Counted from the first letter of the stretch, positions 8,843-17,004 are shown. The stretch: DNA of 64,000 nt from CAILUG01 sp038125665 (GCA_038125665.1 JAYPEI010000001.1:248001-312000); one strand, 5' to 3'. Notes: a model not told the origin generated them from the sequence alone. Numbers and translations: made by a program.

Positions 8843-9631
8843 CTAAGGAGTAATTGAACTACTTCTATCAACAGAATCAGCGCCATCACCAACCATGAGT
8901 TCTGCCGCATAGTTAGCTTGTTGACAAACATATTCGAAGAGTTCCTGCCCAGGATTCCAACGTAAATTGAATCCTCCTGTATAAGATGCTGTATATGCAC
9001 CAGGATCATCAATGGTAATACGATAGTCAATGACACCTTCGTTCAAACGTGTAAAACGTTCAATGGTATGCAACTTATCTGTATGGGGTAGACCCCGACG
9101 ACCAAACCAGAAATCCTCTACATAACCTATAGTATCGATGATAAGTGTATCACCCTCCCACCAGCCCACTGAATGACCGTAGTTAGTAGGAGTAAACTGT
9201 TCAGGATGAGCTCTGCCATCCATGTAGACGGTTCTAAATGTGTGAGGACCACCGATATCAAATATGTACATCTGTTGGATTTCAGGTAATTCTAAAAACT
9301 CAACGCCATACGGAGTTAAAAATTGGCGAGAAGCTCCTGAGGCTTTACATCTAGCATGAGGCTCAAGTTCATGCCTTTCCCTCTCCTCCCACAAAGCACG
9401 TGACCAAGGTTGAAATGGAACGGTCTCTGGAGGAGCCACAGCATCTTTAATTCCAAATATAGGAGTCCAAATACCTCTCTCAGAAGGTAAAGGGCCTCCA
9501 AAAAGAACTCTGCCTTCTGCATTACGGGGTACAGGCCCTGGCGTGGCATCAGCAGCCAGTGGTTGAGAATTAGCCGTCTCAATAGCTAACAAAGCCAGCA
9601 CAAGAGAAGTGACGGAAAAAACCTTTTTCAT
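8843..9631 (-). CDS. Exported partner-family protein, copy 2
   Basis: 262 residues, close paralogue of the 6640-7485 product. Seen: Sec signal peptide (VTSLVLALLAIETANSQ), then RCKASGASRQFLTPYG, DIGGPHTFRTVYMDGRAHP, YGHSVGWWEGDTLIIDT, LPHTDKLHTIERFTR, IDDPGAYTAS and EYVCQQANYAAELM. The Cys pair is conserved. GAGGTT precedes the ATG. It lies 51 bp downstream of DUF6152-like copy 2 in the same direction, so the two are very likely co-transcribed. No catalytic motif recognised; the repeated His, Asp and Glu positions (PHTFR, GRAHP, LPHTD) are conserved between paralogues and could be functional. Role unknown. Confidence 0.78.
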   Translation of the reverse strand: MKKVFSVTSLVLALLAIETANSQPLAADATPGPVPRNAEGRVLFGGPLPSERGIWTPIFGIKDAVAPPETVPFQPWSRALWEERERHELEPHARCKASGASRQFLTPYGVEFLELPEIQQMYIFDIGGPHTFRTVYMDGRAHPEQFTPTNYGHSVGWWEGDTLIIDTIGYVEDFWFGRRGLPHTDKLHTIERFTRLNEGVIDYRITIDDPGAYTASYTGGFNLRWNPGQELFEYVCQQANYAAELMVGDGADSVDRSSSITP

Positions 9632-9682
9632 CTGAACCTCATCTACAGTAACTATTCTACTAGCGGGACTTAGATAACTATG

Positions 9683-10126
9683 TTAATTGGAGCGATTGTT
9701 TTCTTCTAGCTGACTGGATCCTGCATCCAATGTTTGACCTGGAGCATTGCCTGTACCAGCCAAAGTCACTGCTCGAGCATTCACTCGTTCACTACCGTTT
9801 CGTGACATAAAACCATCGACATTGATCACAGTACCAATTTGCAGTGAATCACGTCGCCAGCCACGGCGCTGTAGTAAGTGAGGAGGGCCAAGTTCAGCTC
9901 CCCAATTGGAAGTTTTTCCTGTTTCTGGATTTTTGACATTCATATAAATCCAAACATGGGGATTGGTCCATTCTACCTTCGTAACAACACCTGAAAGCTG
10001 TACAGTGCGATTAGCATCAAACTCAGCAGCAAAAGAATGATGTGCCTGTGCGACTACAGAACTCATAAGGCCGCCAGTCACCAGGCTAAAGGATATAACG
10101 GCTATCTTTACAAACTTATTACTCAT
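9683..10126 (-). CDS. DUF6152-like exported protein, copy 2
   Basis: 147 residues. Seen: Sec signal with Ala-Gln-Ala directly before HHSFAAEFDANR, then VVTKVEWTNPHVWIYMNV, WGAELGPPHLLQRRGW and FMSRNGSERVNARAV. It is nearly collinear with copy 1 (7508-7963); both end in a related DAGSSQLE/DGGSSQLE segment. A strong AGGAGG lies 8 nt before the ATG, which suggests high expression. It sits between the DUF6152-partner fusion (upstream) and partner copy 2 (downstream) in one minus-strand run. Function unknown; metal binding through the predicted N-terminal His-His is an inference. Confidence 0.82.
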   Translation of the reverse strand: MSNKFVKIAVISFSLVTGGLMSSVVAQAHHSFAAEFDANRTVQLSGVVTKVEWTNPHVWIYMNVKNPETGKTSNWGAELGPPHLLQRRGWRRDSLQIGTVINVDGFMSRNGSERVNARAVTLAGTGNAPGQTLDAGSSQLEENNRSN

Positions 10127-10264
10127 TACGAATACCTCCTTTGACTCCAGCCCTTAGGGGCCAGCATATTAAATTTTATCGGTAAAAAAATTGGTTATTT
10201 GACTTATGTAGTTAATGTATCCTTATTATTCTAATTTTCTATTCTGTTCCAAACCAACCACTAG

Positions 10265-11434
10265 TTATGGGCGGTTATCTTGGCAAAAATGTACAGGAAG
10301 CTCCTCGCCGCCAACCCATCGTAAATCCCAAGAAGCTTTCCAGTTACGCGTGTATGCCCCTAGATCTTCAATCGTGACTTCATAGTGCAACGTGTCTAAG
10401 TCGGGGCGTGAAAAACGCTCATTCAAGACGAGCTGACTGGTGTGCGGTAAGCCACCATTACTCATCCAAAAATCTTCGTTGAAGTCGGTTGTGTTTACTA
10501 CTAGTACATCATCTTCCCAGTATCCGACAGAACGACCGAAGTACAAGGGGTTATCATCATCGCCGGTGACTTGCCCGCTTTGCTCTCGGCCATCCAAATA
10601 TATTATTCGGTAGTTGTGATTGCCTCCGCCCATCAGGACGAAAACACGATCACCTGGACGATCTTCAAGTAACTTGATTCCTAGATTTGATTGAAATTGA
10701 CGTGGCCCCCCAGGAGGTTTGCAGTGTAAGTACATTGGATCGTCCTGTAGCATGCGCTCCTGTCTATGCTTGAAGAGTGCTAAGGCCCAATCTTGGAATG
10801 GAGCAACTTTGGCTGCATCAGTCACTGAATTAAGCTGACCATAATCATCAGCTTGAACGTTGCTACCGTCCTCAGTCAGAACCATCGCAGAGGGAAAACT
10901 CCAGTAGCCATCTATTGATGTATTCGTGCCGCCCAAAGCTACACGCCCATCGGGCCAACGTGGCGTGGGTCTCTGATTCAACAAAGGCCTTGGAGCAATG
11001 TCTTTCATGGTAAAAACTTGGCGGCCAGTGCCCGTTAGAGTTAATTTTTCAGACCACAGCTGACGAGTTCCATTACGTGCCAAAATACCAGTGACATTGA
11101 CATGGTCTCCTGGTTTAAGGGCATTTTCAGACCAGCCTGCTTTTTTCAATAAAACGGGACTTTCGAGTTCTACTGCCCAGTTCTGTACCTTGCCGTCAGA
11201 GTTAGTTACATTAAGGAAAATGTGCGCGTGAGGGTTACTCCAGTCTACAAACGATACTACTCCCATTAAAGACTTTTCTTTACTCGGATCAAATTTTGCA
11301 GCTACTGGATGATGAGCCTGTCCTGAAGGGACAAAAGCAAAAGAACTAACAAACACTGAGGCACCTAATAAAATAGCTTTGATCAATGTCTTTTTTTGTA
11401 AGTTCAAATTAGCTCTAGAAAAATGTTTATTCAT
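10265..11434 (-). CDS. Fusion of a DUF6152-like domain with a partner-family domain
   Basis: 389 residues joining in one chain what neighbouring genes encode separately. Seen: Sec signal ending SGQA, then HHPVAAKFDPSKE and SFVDWSNPHAHIFLNV (DUF6152-like, about 42-140), a linker (DIAPRPLLNQRPTPRWP), and the partner domain (about 170-389) with YLHCKPPGGPRQFQSN, YRIIYLDGREQS, FGRSVGYWEDDVLVVNT, LPHTSQLVLNERFSR, IEDLGAYTRNW and a terminal Cys in VHFCQDN. It is a natural fusion (Rosetta stone) that links the two families. AGGT lies about 9 nt before the ATG. Upstream is the 125-residue secreted protein (gap 39 bp), downstream DUF6152-like copy 2. Confidence 0.82.
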   Translation of the reverse strand: MNKHFSRANLNLQKKTLIKAILLGASVFVSSFAFVPSGQAHHPVAAKFDPSKEKSLMGVVSFVDWSNPHAHIFLNVTNSDGKVQNWAVELESPVLLKKAGWSENALKPGDHVNVTGILARNGTRQLWSEKLTLTGTGRQVFTMKDIAPRPLLNQRPTPRWPDGRVALGGTNTSIDGYWSFPSAMVLTEDGSNVQADDYGQLNSVTDAAKVAPFQDWALALFKHRQERMLQDDPMYLHCKPPGGPRQFQSNLGIKLLEDRPGDRVFVLMGGGNHNYRIIYLDGREQSGQVTGDDDNPLYFGRSVGYWEDDVLVVNTTDFNEDFWMSNGGLPHTSQLVLNERFSRPDLDTLHYEVTIEDLGAYTRNWKASWDLRWVGGEELPVHFCQDNRP

Positions 11435-11473
11435 GATTAGGCTACCTGAGGTCTGATATTAACTGGCTTAACA

Positions 11474-11851
11474 TTACTGCCGAGAAAGAGACAGGGCACC
11501 GCTTCTACTACCATGTTTCCAAGTGCCTAGAATAGATCTCGATGGTAACTCTAATTGTTCGATGCGACCTGATAACGTATAGCCTCCACCTTCAATGATG
11601 ACTGTCCAGCTTGAAGGCTCAAGCGTAACATTTTCAATCACAATGTTATCGGTCCCAGGATTAATTGTGCCGCTGACATTTTCTCCGTCCCAGTCCATGA
11701 CGATGAGAACGAAGTCACCCAAATCTTCATTACCAGCCCATTCTCCAATCCAGGAACCTTTAAGCGGATAACCTTCTTGAGCAGAGATAGGGGCAACATT
11801 GAATATACTGGTTAGTATGATGAGGAAACTAGTAACGCATAACCTTCTCAT
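11474..11851 (-). CDS. Small secreted beta-rich protein of unknown function
   Basis: 125 residues, no homologue recognised. Seen: Sec signal (LCVTSFLIILTSIFNVAPISAQ), then an acidic beta-strand pattern with KGSWIGEW at the start of the mature protein, a WDGENVSGTINPG turn and a final GTWKHGSRSGALSL. GSWxGEW and GTW strands recall small lipocalin/avidin-like up-and-down barrels, but this is a guess. AAGGA lies 7 nt before the ATG. It is the first gene of the minus-strand run 11851-8843 and is followed after 39 bp by the DUF6152-partner fusion. Confidence 0.7.
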   Translation of the reverse strand: MRRLCVTSFLIILTSIFNVAPISAQEGYPLKGSWIGEWAGNEDLGDFVLIVMDWDGENVSGTINPGTDNIVIENVTLEPSSWTVIIEGGGYTLSGRIEQLELPSRSILGTWKHGSRSGALSLSRQ

Positions 11852-12011
11852 GATAGATCCTTTTACTTTATCTTATATGTATTAAAAGTTAACTATGGCT
11901 CTTGTGAATCTATAACGCAATAGGAAATGACTCAAGATCTCTGAGGCATAACTGGCATGTCACAGTGAAAAACCTATTTTCTTTCACAAAAAATTGCTTG
12001 ATCACTTATAT

Positions 12012-12851
12012 TTAAAGGGAGATAGCATGAGCGAGCAAAGGGCTACGTCTGAGTTCAAATTCAATTTCACCTGCTGCTTTTTGTAATTCAGGGACACAAA
12101 CCTGCTTCATTTCTTCTAAACTCATTCGTGCAAGCGATGTAGAACATGATAGCGCTGCCAAAACTTGTCCTGGTTCATTTTGATGATTCCCTCCAAGTGG
12201 AGCACTTCTTAAGGGGACTGCAACTGAAACCAAACCAAAATCTAACTCTCCTTCTATAGCAGCAAAACCCTCCTTTCTTATAATTTTCAATTCTTTACGT
12301 AGATCTACAGCGTTTGTAATTGTTCGATCAGTTAAAGTTTTTAAAGGATTTTTATCCAAATATTCCTGTAATTTTTTTTTATCCATAGCGGCAAGCATGA
12401 CCCTTCCAGCAGCAGTAGCGTAGGCAGGAAAGCGGGTGCCTACTCCAGCTGCGATTCGAGTCAAAAGTTTAGTCGAGACATACATCATAAATAGTATTTC
12501 TGCCCCAGACATAACTGCCATTGCAGTACTATTCCCTGTGACATCTCTAACACGTTGTAGACTTGGCTTGATAACTTCTTCGAGATTCATCGATTCTATA
12601 AATGCTGAGCCTAAGGAAAAAACTTCGGGGCGCAATAAAAAAACCTTATCTACCTTACCAACGTAACCTAAGTGTATCAGTGTATTCAGACATCGACGCA
12701 CCACAGCAGGGTTCAACTCTGTCTCTTGAGCAAGCTCACTCAGAGTCATGCTAGGTTTAACCTTAGAAAACGCTTTTAGTACAGCAAGTCCTCTCGCTAA
12801 TGAATTGAGATATTCTCCATCCTCACGTGGATTTGTCAGAATTTTAGCCAT
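12012..12851 (-). CDS. IclR-family transcriptional regulator (PcaR/PcaU/PobR type)
   Basis: 279 residues. Seen: N-terminal winged helix-turn-helix (about 15-75; SLARGLAVLKAFS, LSELAQETELNPAVVRRCLNTL), then an effector-binding GAF-like domain (about 85-260; TRIAAGVGTRFPAYATAAGRVMLA, GFAAIEGELDFGLVSVAVPLR). The TLSELAQ...RRCLNTL helix and the long C-terminal half fit the beta-ketoadipate-pathway subgroup, whose effectors are aromatic acids or ring-cleavage products. It lies just downstream of the LigM-like O-demethylase, with a terminator between, and upstream of the secreted-protein run. Inference: it responds to an aromatic metabolite and controls the demethylase. The inverted repeat at 14421-14441 is a candidate operator. 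Confidence 0.9.
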   Translation of the reverse strand: MAKILTNPREDGEYLNSLARGLAVLKAFSKVKPSMTLSELAQETELNPAVVRRCLNTLIHLGYVGKVDKVFLLRPEVFSLGSAFIESMNLEEVIKPSLQRVRDVTGNSTAMAVMSGAEILFMMYVSTKLLTRIAAGVGTRFPAYATAAGRVMLAAMDKKKLQEYLDKNPLKTLTDRTITNAVDLRKELKIIRKEGFAAIEGELDFGLVSVAVPLRSAPLGGNHQNEPGQVLAALSCSTSLARMSLEEMKQVCVPELQKAAGEIEFELRRSPLLAHAISL

Positions 12852-12885
12852 AATTCTCTCTTAATGGTCAACTATCTTTCCTAGA

Positions 12886-12916
12886 CAAAAAAAGGCGACC
12901 TTTGGCCGCCTTTTTT
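12886..12916 (-). terminator. Rho-independent terminator of the LigM-like gene
   Basis: Stem AAAAAAGGCG / CGCCTTTTTT with an inner CC/GG pair across one mismatch (12887-12916). On the minus strand it ends in seven T. It lies 38 bp past the LigM-like stop and before the IclR gene. Confidence 0.8.
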
Positions 12917-12953
12917 CTTAGTTACATATCTACAACACTTTGAGATTTGTTGA

Positions 12954-14360
12954 TTACTTCTTGGTACGCCAGCTATCTGCGTAGTTTTCACGAGCCTCTT
13001 TGGCATAAGGCGTTGGGGCAACCTTGACGCGAATTTCAGCTTGCTTGTGTGGCTCTGTAGAAGTCTTACCAGTTAACTCTGGCTCACCCCATTTCAAGGT
13101 CAGTACATCGCCAACTTCAACACTAGCATCTACTACGGCTAGAGATAGCAGGCAACGTTCATTGTATGAGTAACCATTAAACATTGACATACCAACACGC
13201 TTACCATCTTTTAATAACTCATCGGCATTGCTCGAGCTGTAATTAGGCTGAGGGAAATCGATCCATTTATAAGCAGCTCCCTCCATAAAGCATGATTCAA
13301 TCACTTTCATCACATCTTCACGGTTCCACTCAATAGTCACTTTCTTACGCTGGTTGCCAGCATCACGCATAGCCTCCAGAGCAGCTTTGCCTATGAAGTC
13401 GTCTTTCTTCCAGCCGATATAGAAGTCATAACCTAATTCAAATGGAGTGACATAATAATCTTCGATGTTGTCGCTGGTGAGTGAACCACCAATTGAACCC
13501 ATAGCTTCGTAGCTGTCAGCTCCCAACCAATCACGATAATCTTTCATCATACCCTCGCCAGTATAGATACCAGGCAGAGGTGAAGGAATCCATCCAGACT
13601 CCAAAGTATTAGAAGAGTAAGCACGGCTTCCCACCAAACGTAGATCAACTCCGGCAGTTTTGGCAGCTTCCATTATAGTTGTTTGGATATAGTGTTTGTC
13701 AGCATAAGGACCCCAAATTTCCAAACCAGGAGCACCAGCCATACCGTGACGAAGAGCCTGTACTTTACGGTTTCCAACATTAACCCAATCAACGTGGAAG
13801 AATTTAACCTCAGGGATAGGACCGCCATTCATCGCTTCAAAGATCTTACCAGCTTCTGGACCCTGAATCTGGAAGCGATAGTGTCCACGGTATATTGCCT
13901 TACCATCTGGACGGCTATCTGAACGAGGATCATGCTTCAGACGCACGTTCCATTGACCATATGCAGCTTGGAACATAACCCAATTAGCAGTCGGCGCACG
14001 GCCTACAAGCACAAACTTCTCTTCAGTTTCACGGAAAATGATCATGTCTCCAATCACGTGACCAGCTGGAGTGACAGGGACAAAGTGCTTTGCAACATTA
14101 AGCTTGAAATTAGCAAAGCTGTTGATACCTACATGACTGAGGAATTTCTCAGCGTCTGGACCTTCTACCGTAAGCTCGTCCATGTGATGTGTTTGGTCAA
14201 ATAATACAGCAGAGTTACGCCATGCCATTTGCTCAGAACGCCAGTTGGAGAATTCGGGGGCTACAACTGGATAGACGTAGATCCCTGCTTTGGAGTTGCG
14301 AAGCAGATTAACCGCACCGCCAGCTGCTTCGATCGCAGCGCTCAGACTATTTTTACTCAT
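12954..14360 (-). CDS. LigM-like tetrahydrofolate-dependent aromatic O-demethylase (GcvT family)
   Basis: 468 residues of the GcvT/aminomethyltransferase fold. Family knowledge: LigM and DesA of Sphingobium transfer the methyl of vanillate, 3-O-methylgallate or syringate to THF; dimethylsulfoniopropionate demethylase DmdA is a more distant relative. Seen: the start SKNSLSAAIEAAGG, then NLLRNSKAGIYVYPVV and EFSNWRSEQMAWRNSAVLFDQTHHM, all strongly LigM/DesA-like; the length (LigM is 471) also fits better than DmdA (about 370). ATG at 14360 was chosen over the in-frame ATG at 14390 because AGGGAG lies 10 nt before it and the family start matches. An O-methyltransferase gene lies upstream and an IclR regulator downstream. 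The exact methoxy substrate cannot be told. Confidence 0.82.
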   Translation of the reverse strand: MSKNSLSAAIEAAGGAVNLLRNSKAGIYVYPVVAPEFSNWRSEQMAWRNSAVLFDQTHHMDELTVEGPDAEKFLSHVGINSFANFKLNVAKHFVPVTPAGHVIGDMIIFRETEEKFVLVGRAPTANWVMFQAAYGQWNVRLKHDPRSDSRPDGKAIYRGHYRFQIQGPEAGKIFEAMNGGPIPEVKFFHVDWVNVGNRKVQALRHGMAGAPGLEIWGPYADKHYIQTTIMEAAKTAGVDLRLVGSRAYSSNTLESGWIPSPLPGIYTGEGMMKDYRDWLGADSYEAMGSIGGSLTSDNIEDYYVTPFELGYDFYIGWKKDDFIGKAALEAMRDAGNQRKKVTIEWNREDVMKVIESCFMEGAAYKWIDFPQPNYSSSNADELLKDGKRVGMSMFNGYSYNERCLLSLAVVDASVEVGDVLTLKWGEPELTGKTSTEPHKQAEIRVKVAPTPYAKEARENYADSWRTKK

Positions 14361-14420
14361 CTTGGATAGGCTCCCTTGAGTTGTGCTCATTGAAAGCCGC
14401 GCATCATGCCATACTTTAGC

Positions 14421-14460
14421 TTTTTTCGGAAGTCGAAAAAACTTTCTGATAACGAAAAAA
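14421..14460. promoter_or_regulatory. Candidate operator: inverted plus direct CGAAAAAA repeats
   Basis: Perfect inverted repeat TTTTTTCG (14421-14428), 5-nt spacer, CGAAAAAA (14434-14441), followed by a second direct copy of CGAAAAAA at 14453-14460. It lies 61-100 bp before the chosen LigM-like start. There is no T run after the hairpin on the minus strand, which speaks against a terminator. Inference: a binding site for the neighbouring IclR regulator, or an AT-rich promoter element. Confidence 0.35.
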
Positions 14461-14514
14461 GCATGTAAAGAATTTCACTTGAATGATAGTCGAATTAAAG
14501 TATTTATCTAAAAA

Positions 14515-15540
14515 TCATGGCTTTATCCCCATAATCACTGAATAATAGCCATAGGAATGCTGCACTTTCACAGACACAAATCCTGCTTCTTTTAAAATTT
14601 TCTCCAATTGTCCAAAAGTAAACTGTTGTCCTTTAGTACCCATCGCCATCAACAATGAGAAGATAACTGCGTGTCTGGGGGCTGTTCCGCAGTCGTCTAA
14701 AAGCATCTCGTGTAACAAAATGGTCCCTCCGCTTGGCAATGAAGCAAAAGACGCTGCGGCCAGTTGCGAACAGGTCTCGAAATCCCAATCGTGGAAGACG
14801 TTGGAAAAAAAGTGAGCATCATATCCCTCAGGCCAAGCCTCCCTGAACATATCTACTGTCACAGTATCAACTCGTTGGGAAAGCTCCGCCTCTTGAATTC
14901 GCTCCTGTGCCAAGATACAAATAGTAGGTAGTTCCATAACAGTTGCTGTCATTTGAGGATTTTTGGCGACCATGGAGATAGCGAAGCAACCTGAACCACC
15001 TGCCACGTCAAGTAGTCGGGTAATTCCTGAAAGATCTATGGTATGCGTCATTCCTTCTGCTGCGGCAACAGAGTGACTATGCATGAAATTGGTTACAGTT
15101 CTCGCCATCTCCATTTCAACATGACCACTCTCCCAGCCATCCGCTGGACGACGTTTGATAGCATCTGGTCTTTCACGATCTCGGTTCACAGTTTCTAGTA
15201 GCAATTGCGTGGCCTGTAACGTACGCCCATTTCTCGTAAACACGTGCCCCCAATAAAATCTTGATGACTTCAGTAGGTACCGTCTTCCCAGCTCACTAAG
15301 TTGAAACTGACCACATCGCAAATCTAAGGCCCCAGAGTTTTTTAACATTGCTAACAAAGCCCTACAGGAACGAGGATCAAAATCTCTAAGCTTAGCTAAT
15401 TCATCAGCAGACGCAGGTTCAACATCAAGTGATTCGAAAATATCTAACTCCAGCGCAACCGCATAAGCAGGTACTTGATAGACTTCAAGAAAAGCATCCC
15501 AAAGGGGGGTATCTGTAACAACAGGTAGGGCCTGCAACAT
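14515..15540 (-). CDS. SAM-dependent O-methyltransferase (acetylserotonin/hydroxyneurosporene OMT family)
   Basis: 341 residues. Seen: an N-terminal helical dimerisation domain (about 10-95), then a Rossmann methyltransferase domain with SAM motif LLDVAGGSGCF (177-186) and the catalytic-base region SNVFHDWDF with His250, as in plant-type OMTs and CrtF. Family knowledge: methylates hydroxyl groups of aromatics, carotenoids or polyketides. AAGGAG lies 8 nt before the ATG. It sits beside a LigM-like O-demethylase, so the locus holds opposite reactions on methoxy groups or a methyl-transfer pair. Substrate unknown. Confidence 0.87.
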   Translation of the reverse strand: MLQALPVVTDTPLWDAFLEVYQVPAYAVALELDIFESLDVEPASADELAKLRDFDPRSCRALLAMLKNSGALDLRCGQFQLSELGRRYLLKSSRFYWGHVFTRNGRTLQATQLLLETVNRDRERPDAIKRRPADGWESGHVEMEMARTVTNFMHSHSVAAAEGMTHTIDLSGITRLLDVAGGSGCFAISMVAKNPQMTATVMELPTICILAQERIQEAELSQRVDTVTVDMFREAWPEGYDAHFFSNVFHDWDFETCSQLAAASFASLPSGGTILLHEMLLDDCGTAPRHAVIFSLLMAMGTKGQQFTFGQLEKILKEAGFVSVKVQHSYGYYSVIMGIKP

Positions 15541-15673
15541 TGTTTTGACTCCTTAGGATAATATCAATATGTAAAACTACACAGAGTCATTCGTTTTGTC
15601 ACTTAATTGCTATACTGATGACACCTCTGGTACACAAGGCTACACTACAAGTTATAACCAATTAATAAAATAG

Positions 15674-16162
15674 ATGGAAACTACTGAAGTGCTAATACCA
15701 AAACTAACTCCTATGCTGACGCTAAAAGCTGTGCTAGCTGAGCCTATTGAAATAGGTCTTACAGTCGAAGGGCAGCGAAGAATAATCCCTATTCTAGGTG
15801 GAACTTTTGAAGGAAGTTACAGAAACATCGCTCTGAGTGGAAAAGTAGAGCCCGCAGGTGCAGCCGATTGGCAACTAATCCGACCAGACAGTATCACACA
15901 AGCAGAGGCTACTTATGCGCTACGGACAGATGACAATGTGCTACTACAAGTAAGTAATTTTGGCCTCCGTCATGGCCCTGATGAAGTGCTAGCAAAACTA
16001 TTTACAGGTGAAGAGGTAGATCCCACTGAATATTATTTTCGCTCAAATCCACGTATCAAGGCCCCCGAAGGTAAATACGCATGGCTTAATGGATTGATAT
16101 TGGTTGCCTCAGGAGCGCGCTATAAAGACTCCATAAAACTATGGTTTTTTGCAGTCGAATAA
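15674..16162 (+). CDS. DUF3237-family protein
   Basis: 162-residue cytoplasmic protein of a small beta-barrel family of unknown function that is often near aromatic-catabolism genes. Seen: typical blocks EIGLTVEGQRRIIPILGGTFEG, GKVEPAGAADWQLIRPD and LRTDDNVLLQVSNFGLRHG, and a C-terminal YAWLNGLILVASGAR. No catalytic residues can be assigned. It is divergent from the O-methyltransferase (133 bp) and ends 5 bp before the channel gene start, so it is probably co-transcribed with it. No clear RBS is seen. Confidence 0.82.
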   Translation: METTEVLIPKLTPMLTLKAVLAEPIEIGLTVEGQRRIIPILGGTFEGSYRNIALSGKVEPAGAADWQLIRPDSITQAEATYALRTDDNVLLQVSNFGLRHGPDEVLAKLFTGEEVDPTEYYFRSNPRIKAPEGKYAWLNGLILVASGARYKDSIKLWFFAVE

Positions 16163-16167
16163 TAACC

Positions 16168-17004
16168 ATGATATTTCCCAATCACATCAAAAATCTTCGA
16201 GTTAAACTGCATGAAGTCATCTTCGGATATGACACACCAGCAGGCAGAAATTTTGATATTTTTCTCATAGTAGCTATCTTACTGAGTGTATTAGTAGTGC
16301 TTATAGATTCGGTAGGACCGCTACATCAAAGTTTTGATAGTCAGCTCTTTTGGGTGGAATGGGCATTTACTCTGTTATTCACTTTTGAATATCTATTACG
16401 ACTTTACAGTTCTCAATCGCCCTTAGCATATGCCCGAAGCTTTTATGGCCTTGTTGATTTTTTTTCAATACTACCTAGTTATCTTGCACTTATTGAATCA
16501 GACGCCAGCTTCCTAGTTGTTATTCGTATCTTGCGAGTGTTACGTATCTTTCGTATCTTAAAAATGATTCGTTATGTCAGTGAAGCAAACATGTTGCTCC
16601 GCGCCTTGATAAATGCAAGGCGTAAAATATTAGTATTTATCGTATCTGTTTTAGCACTACAAGTTATTTTTGGCTCTGTTATGTATTTAGTGGAAGGGCC
16701 TGAAAATGGCTACACCAGTATCCCACTGAGCATCTATTGGTCTATAGTGACGATGACAACAGTTGGATTTGGCGACATCGTACCACATACTGATCTAGGT
16801 AGATTCATTGCGGCCATCACCATGCTCACAGGATACGCGATTATTGCGGTGCCTACGGGCATCGTCTCTTCAGAGTTAATGCATGAATTTCAGCAACAGC
16901 ATCGATATGATCACATCGATATTGAAAAAGTTTGCCTTCACTGTCAACGTAAGGGCCATGATCTTGATGCAAATTATTGTAGACAATGTGGAACTAAACT
17001 TTAG
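16168..17004 (+). CDS. Voltage-gated-type potassium channel with a C-terminal zinc ribbon
   Basis: 278-residue inner-membrane cation channel with six predicted helices. Seen: S1 (IFLIVAILLSVLVVLI), an S4-like segment with Arg every third residue (RILRVLRIFRILKMIRY), pore helix and selectivity filter TMTTVGFGD at about 195-203, and an S6 helix. After S6 a short linker leads to CLHCQRKGH...CRQCGTKL, two CxxC pairs forming a zinc ribbon (about 256-275). KvAP-like bacterial channels usually lack this ribbon. ATG at 16168 was chosen because the longer frame (16141) overlaps the DUF3237 gene. Its stop overlaps the convergent DUF5916 gene by 4 bp. Confidence 0.88.
   Translation: MIFPNHIKNLRVKLHEVIFGYDTPAGRNFDIFLIVAILLSVLVVLIDSVGPLHQSFDSQLFWVEWAFTLLFTFEYLLRLYSSQSPLAYARSFYGLVDFFSILPSYLALIESDASFLVVIRILRVLRIFRILKMIRYVSEANMLLRALINARRKILVFIVSVLALQVIFGSVMYLVEGPENGYTSIPLSIYWSIVTMTTVGFGDIVPHTDLGRFIAAITMLTGYAIIAVPTGIVSSELMHEFQQQHRYDHIDIEKVCLHCQRKGHDLDANYCRQCGTKL

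Noticed and set aside
14421..14441. Terminator after the O-methyltransferase gene
   Set aside because: The stem is made mostly of A and T pairs and is not followed by a T run on the minus strand, so an operator is likelier.
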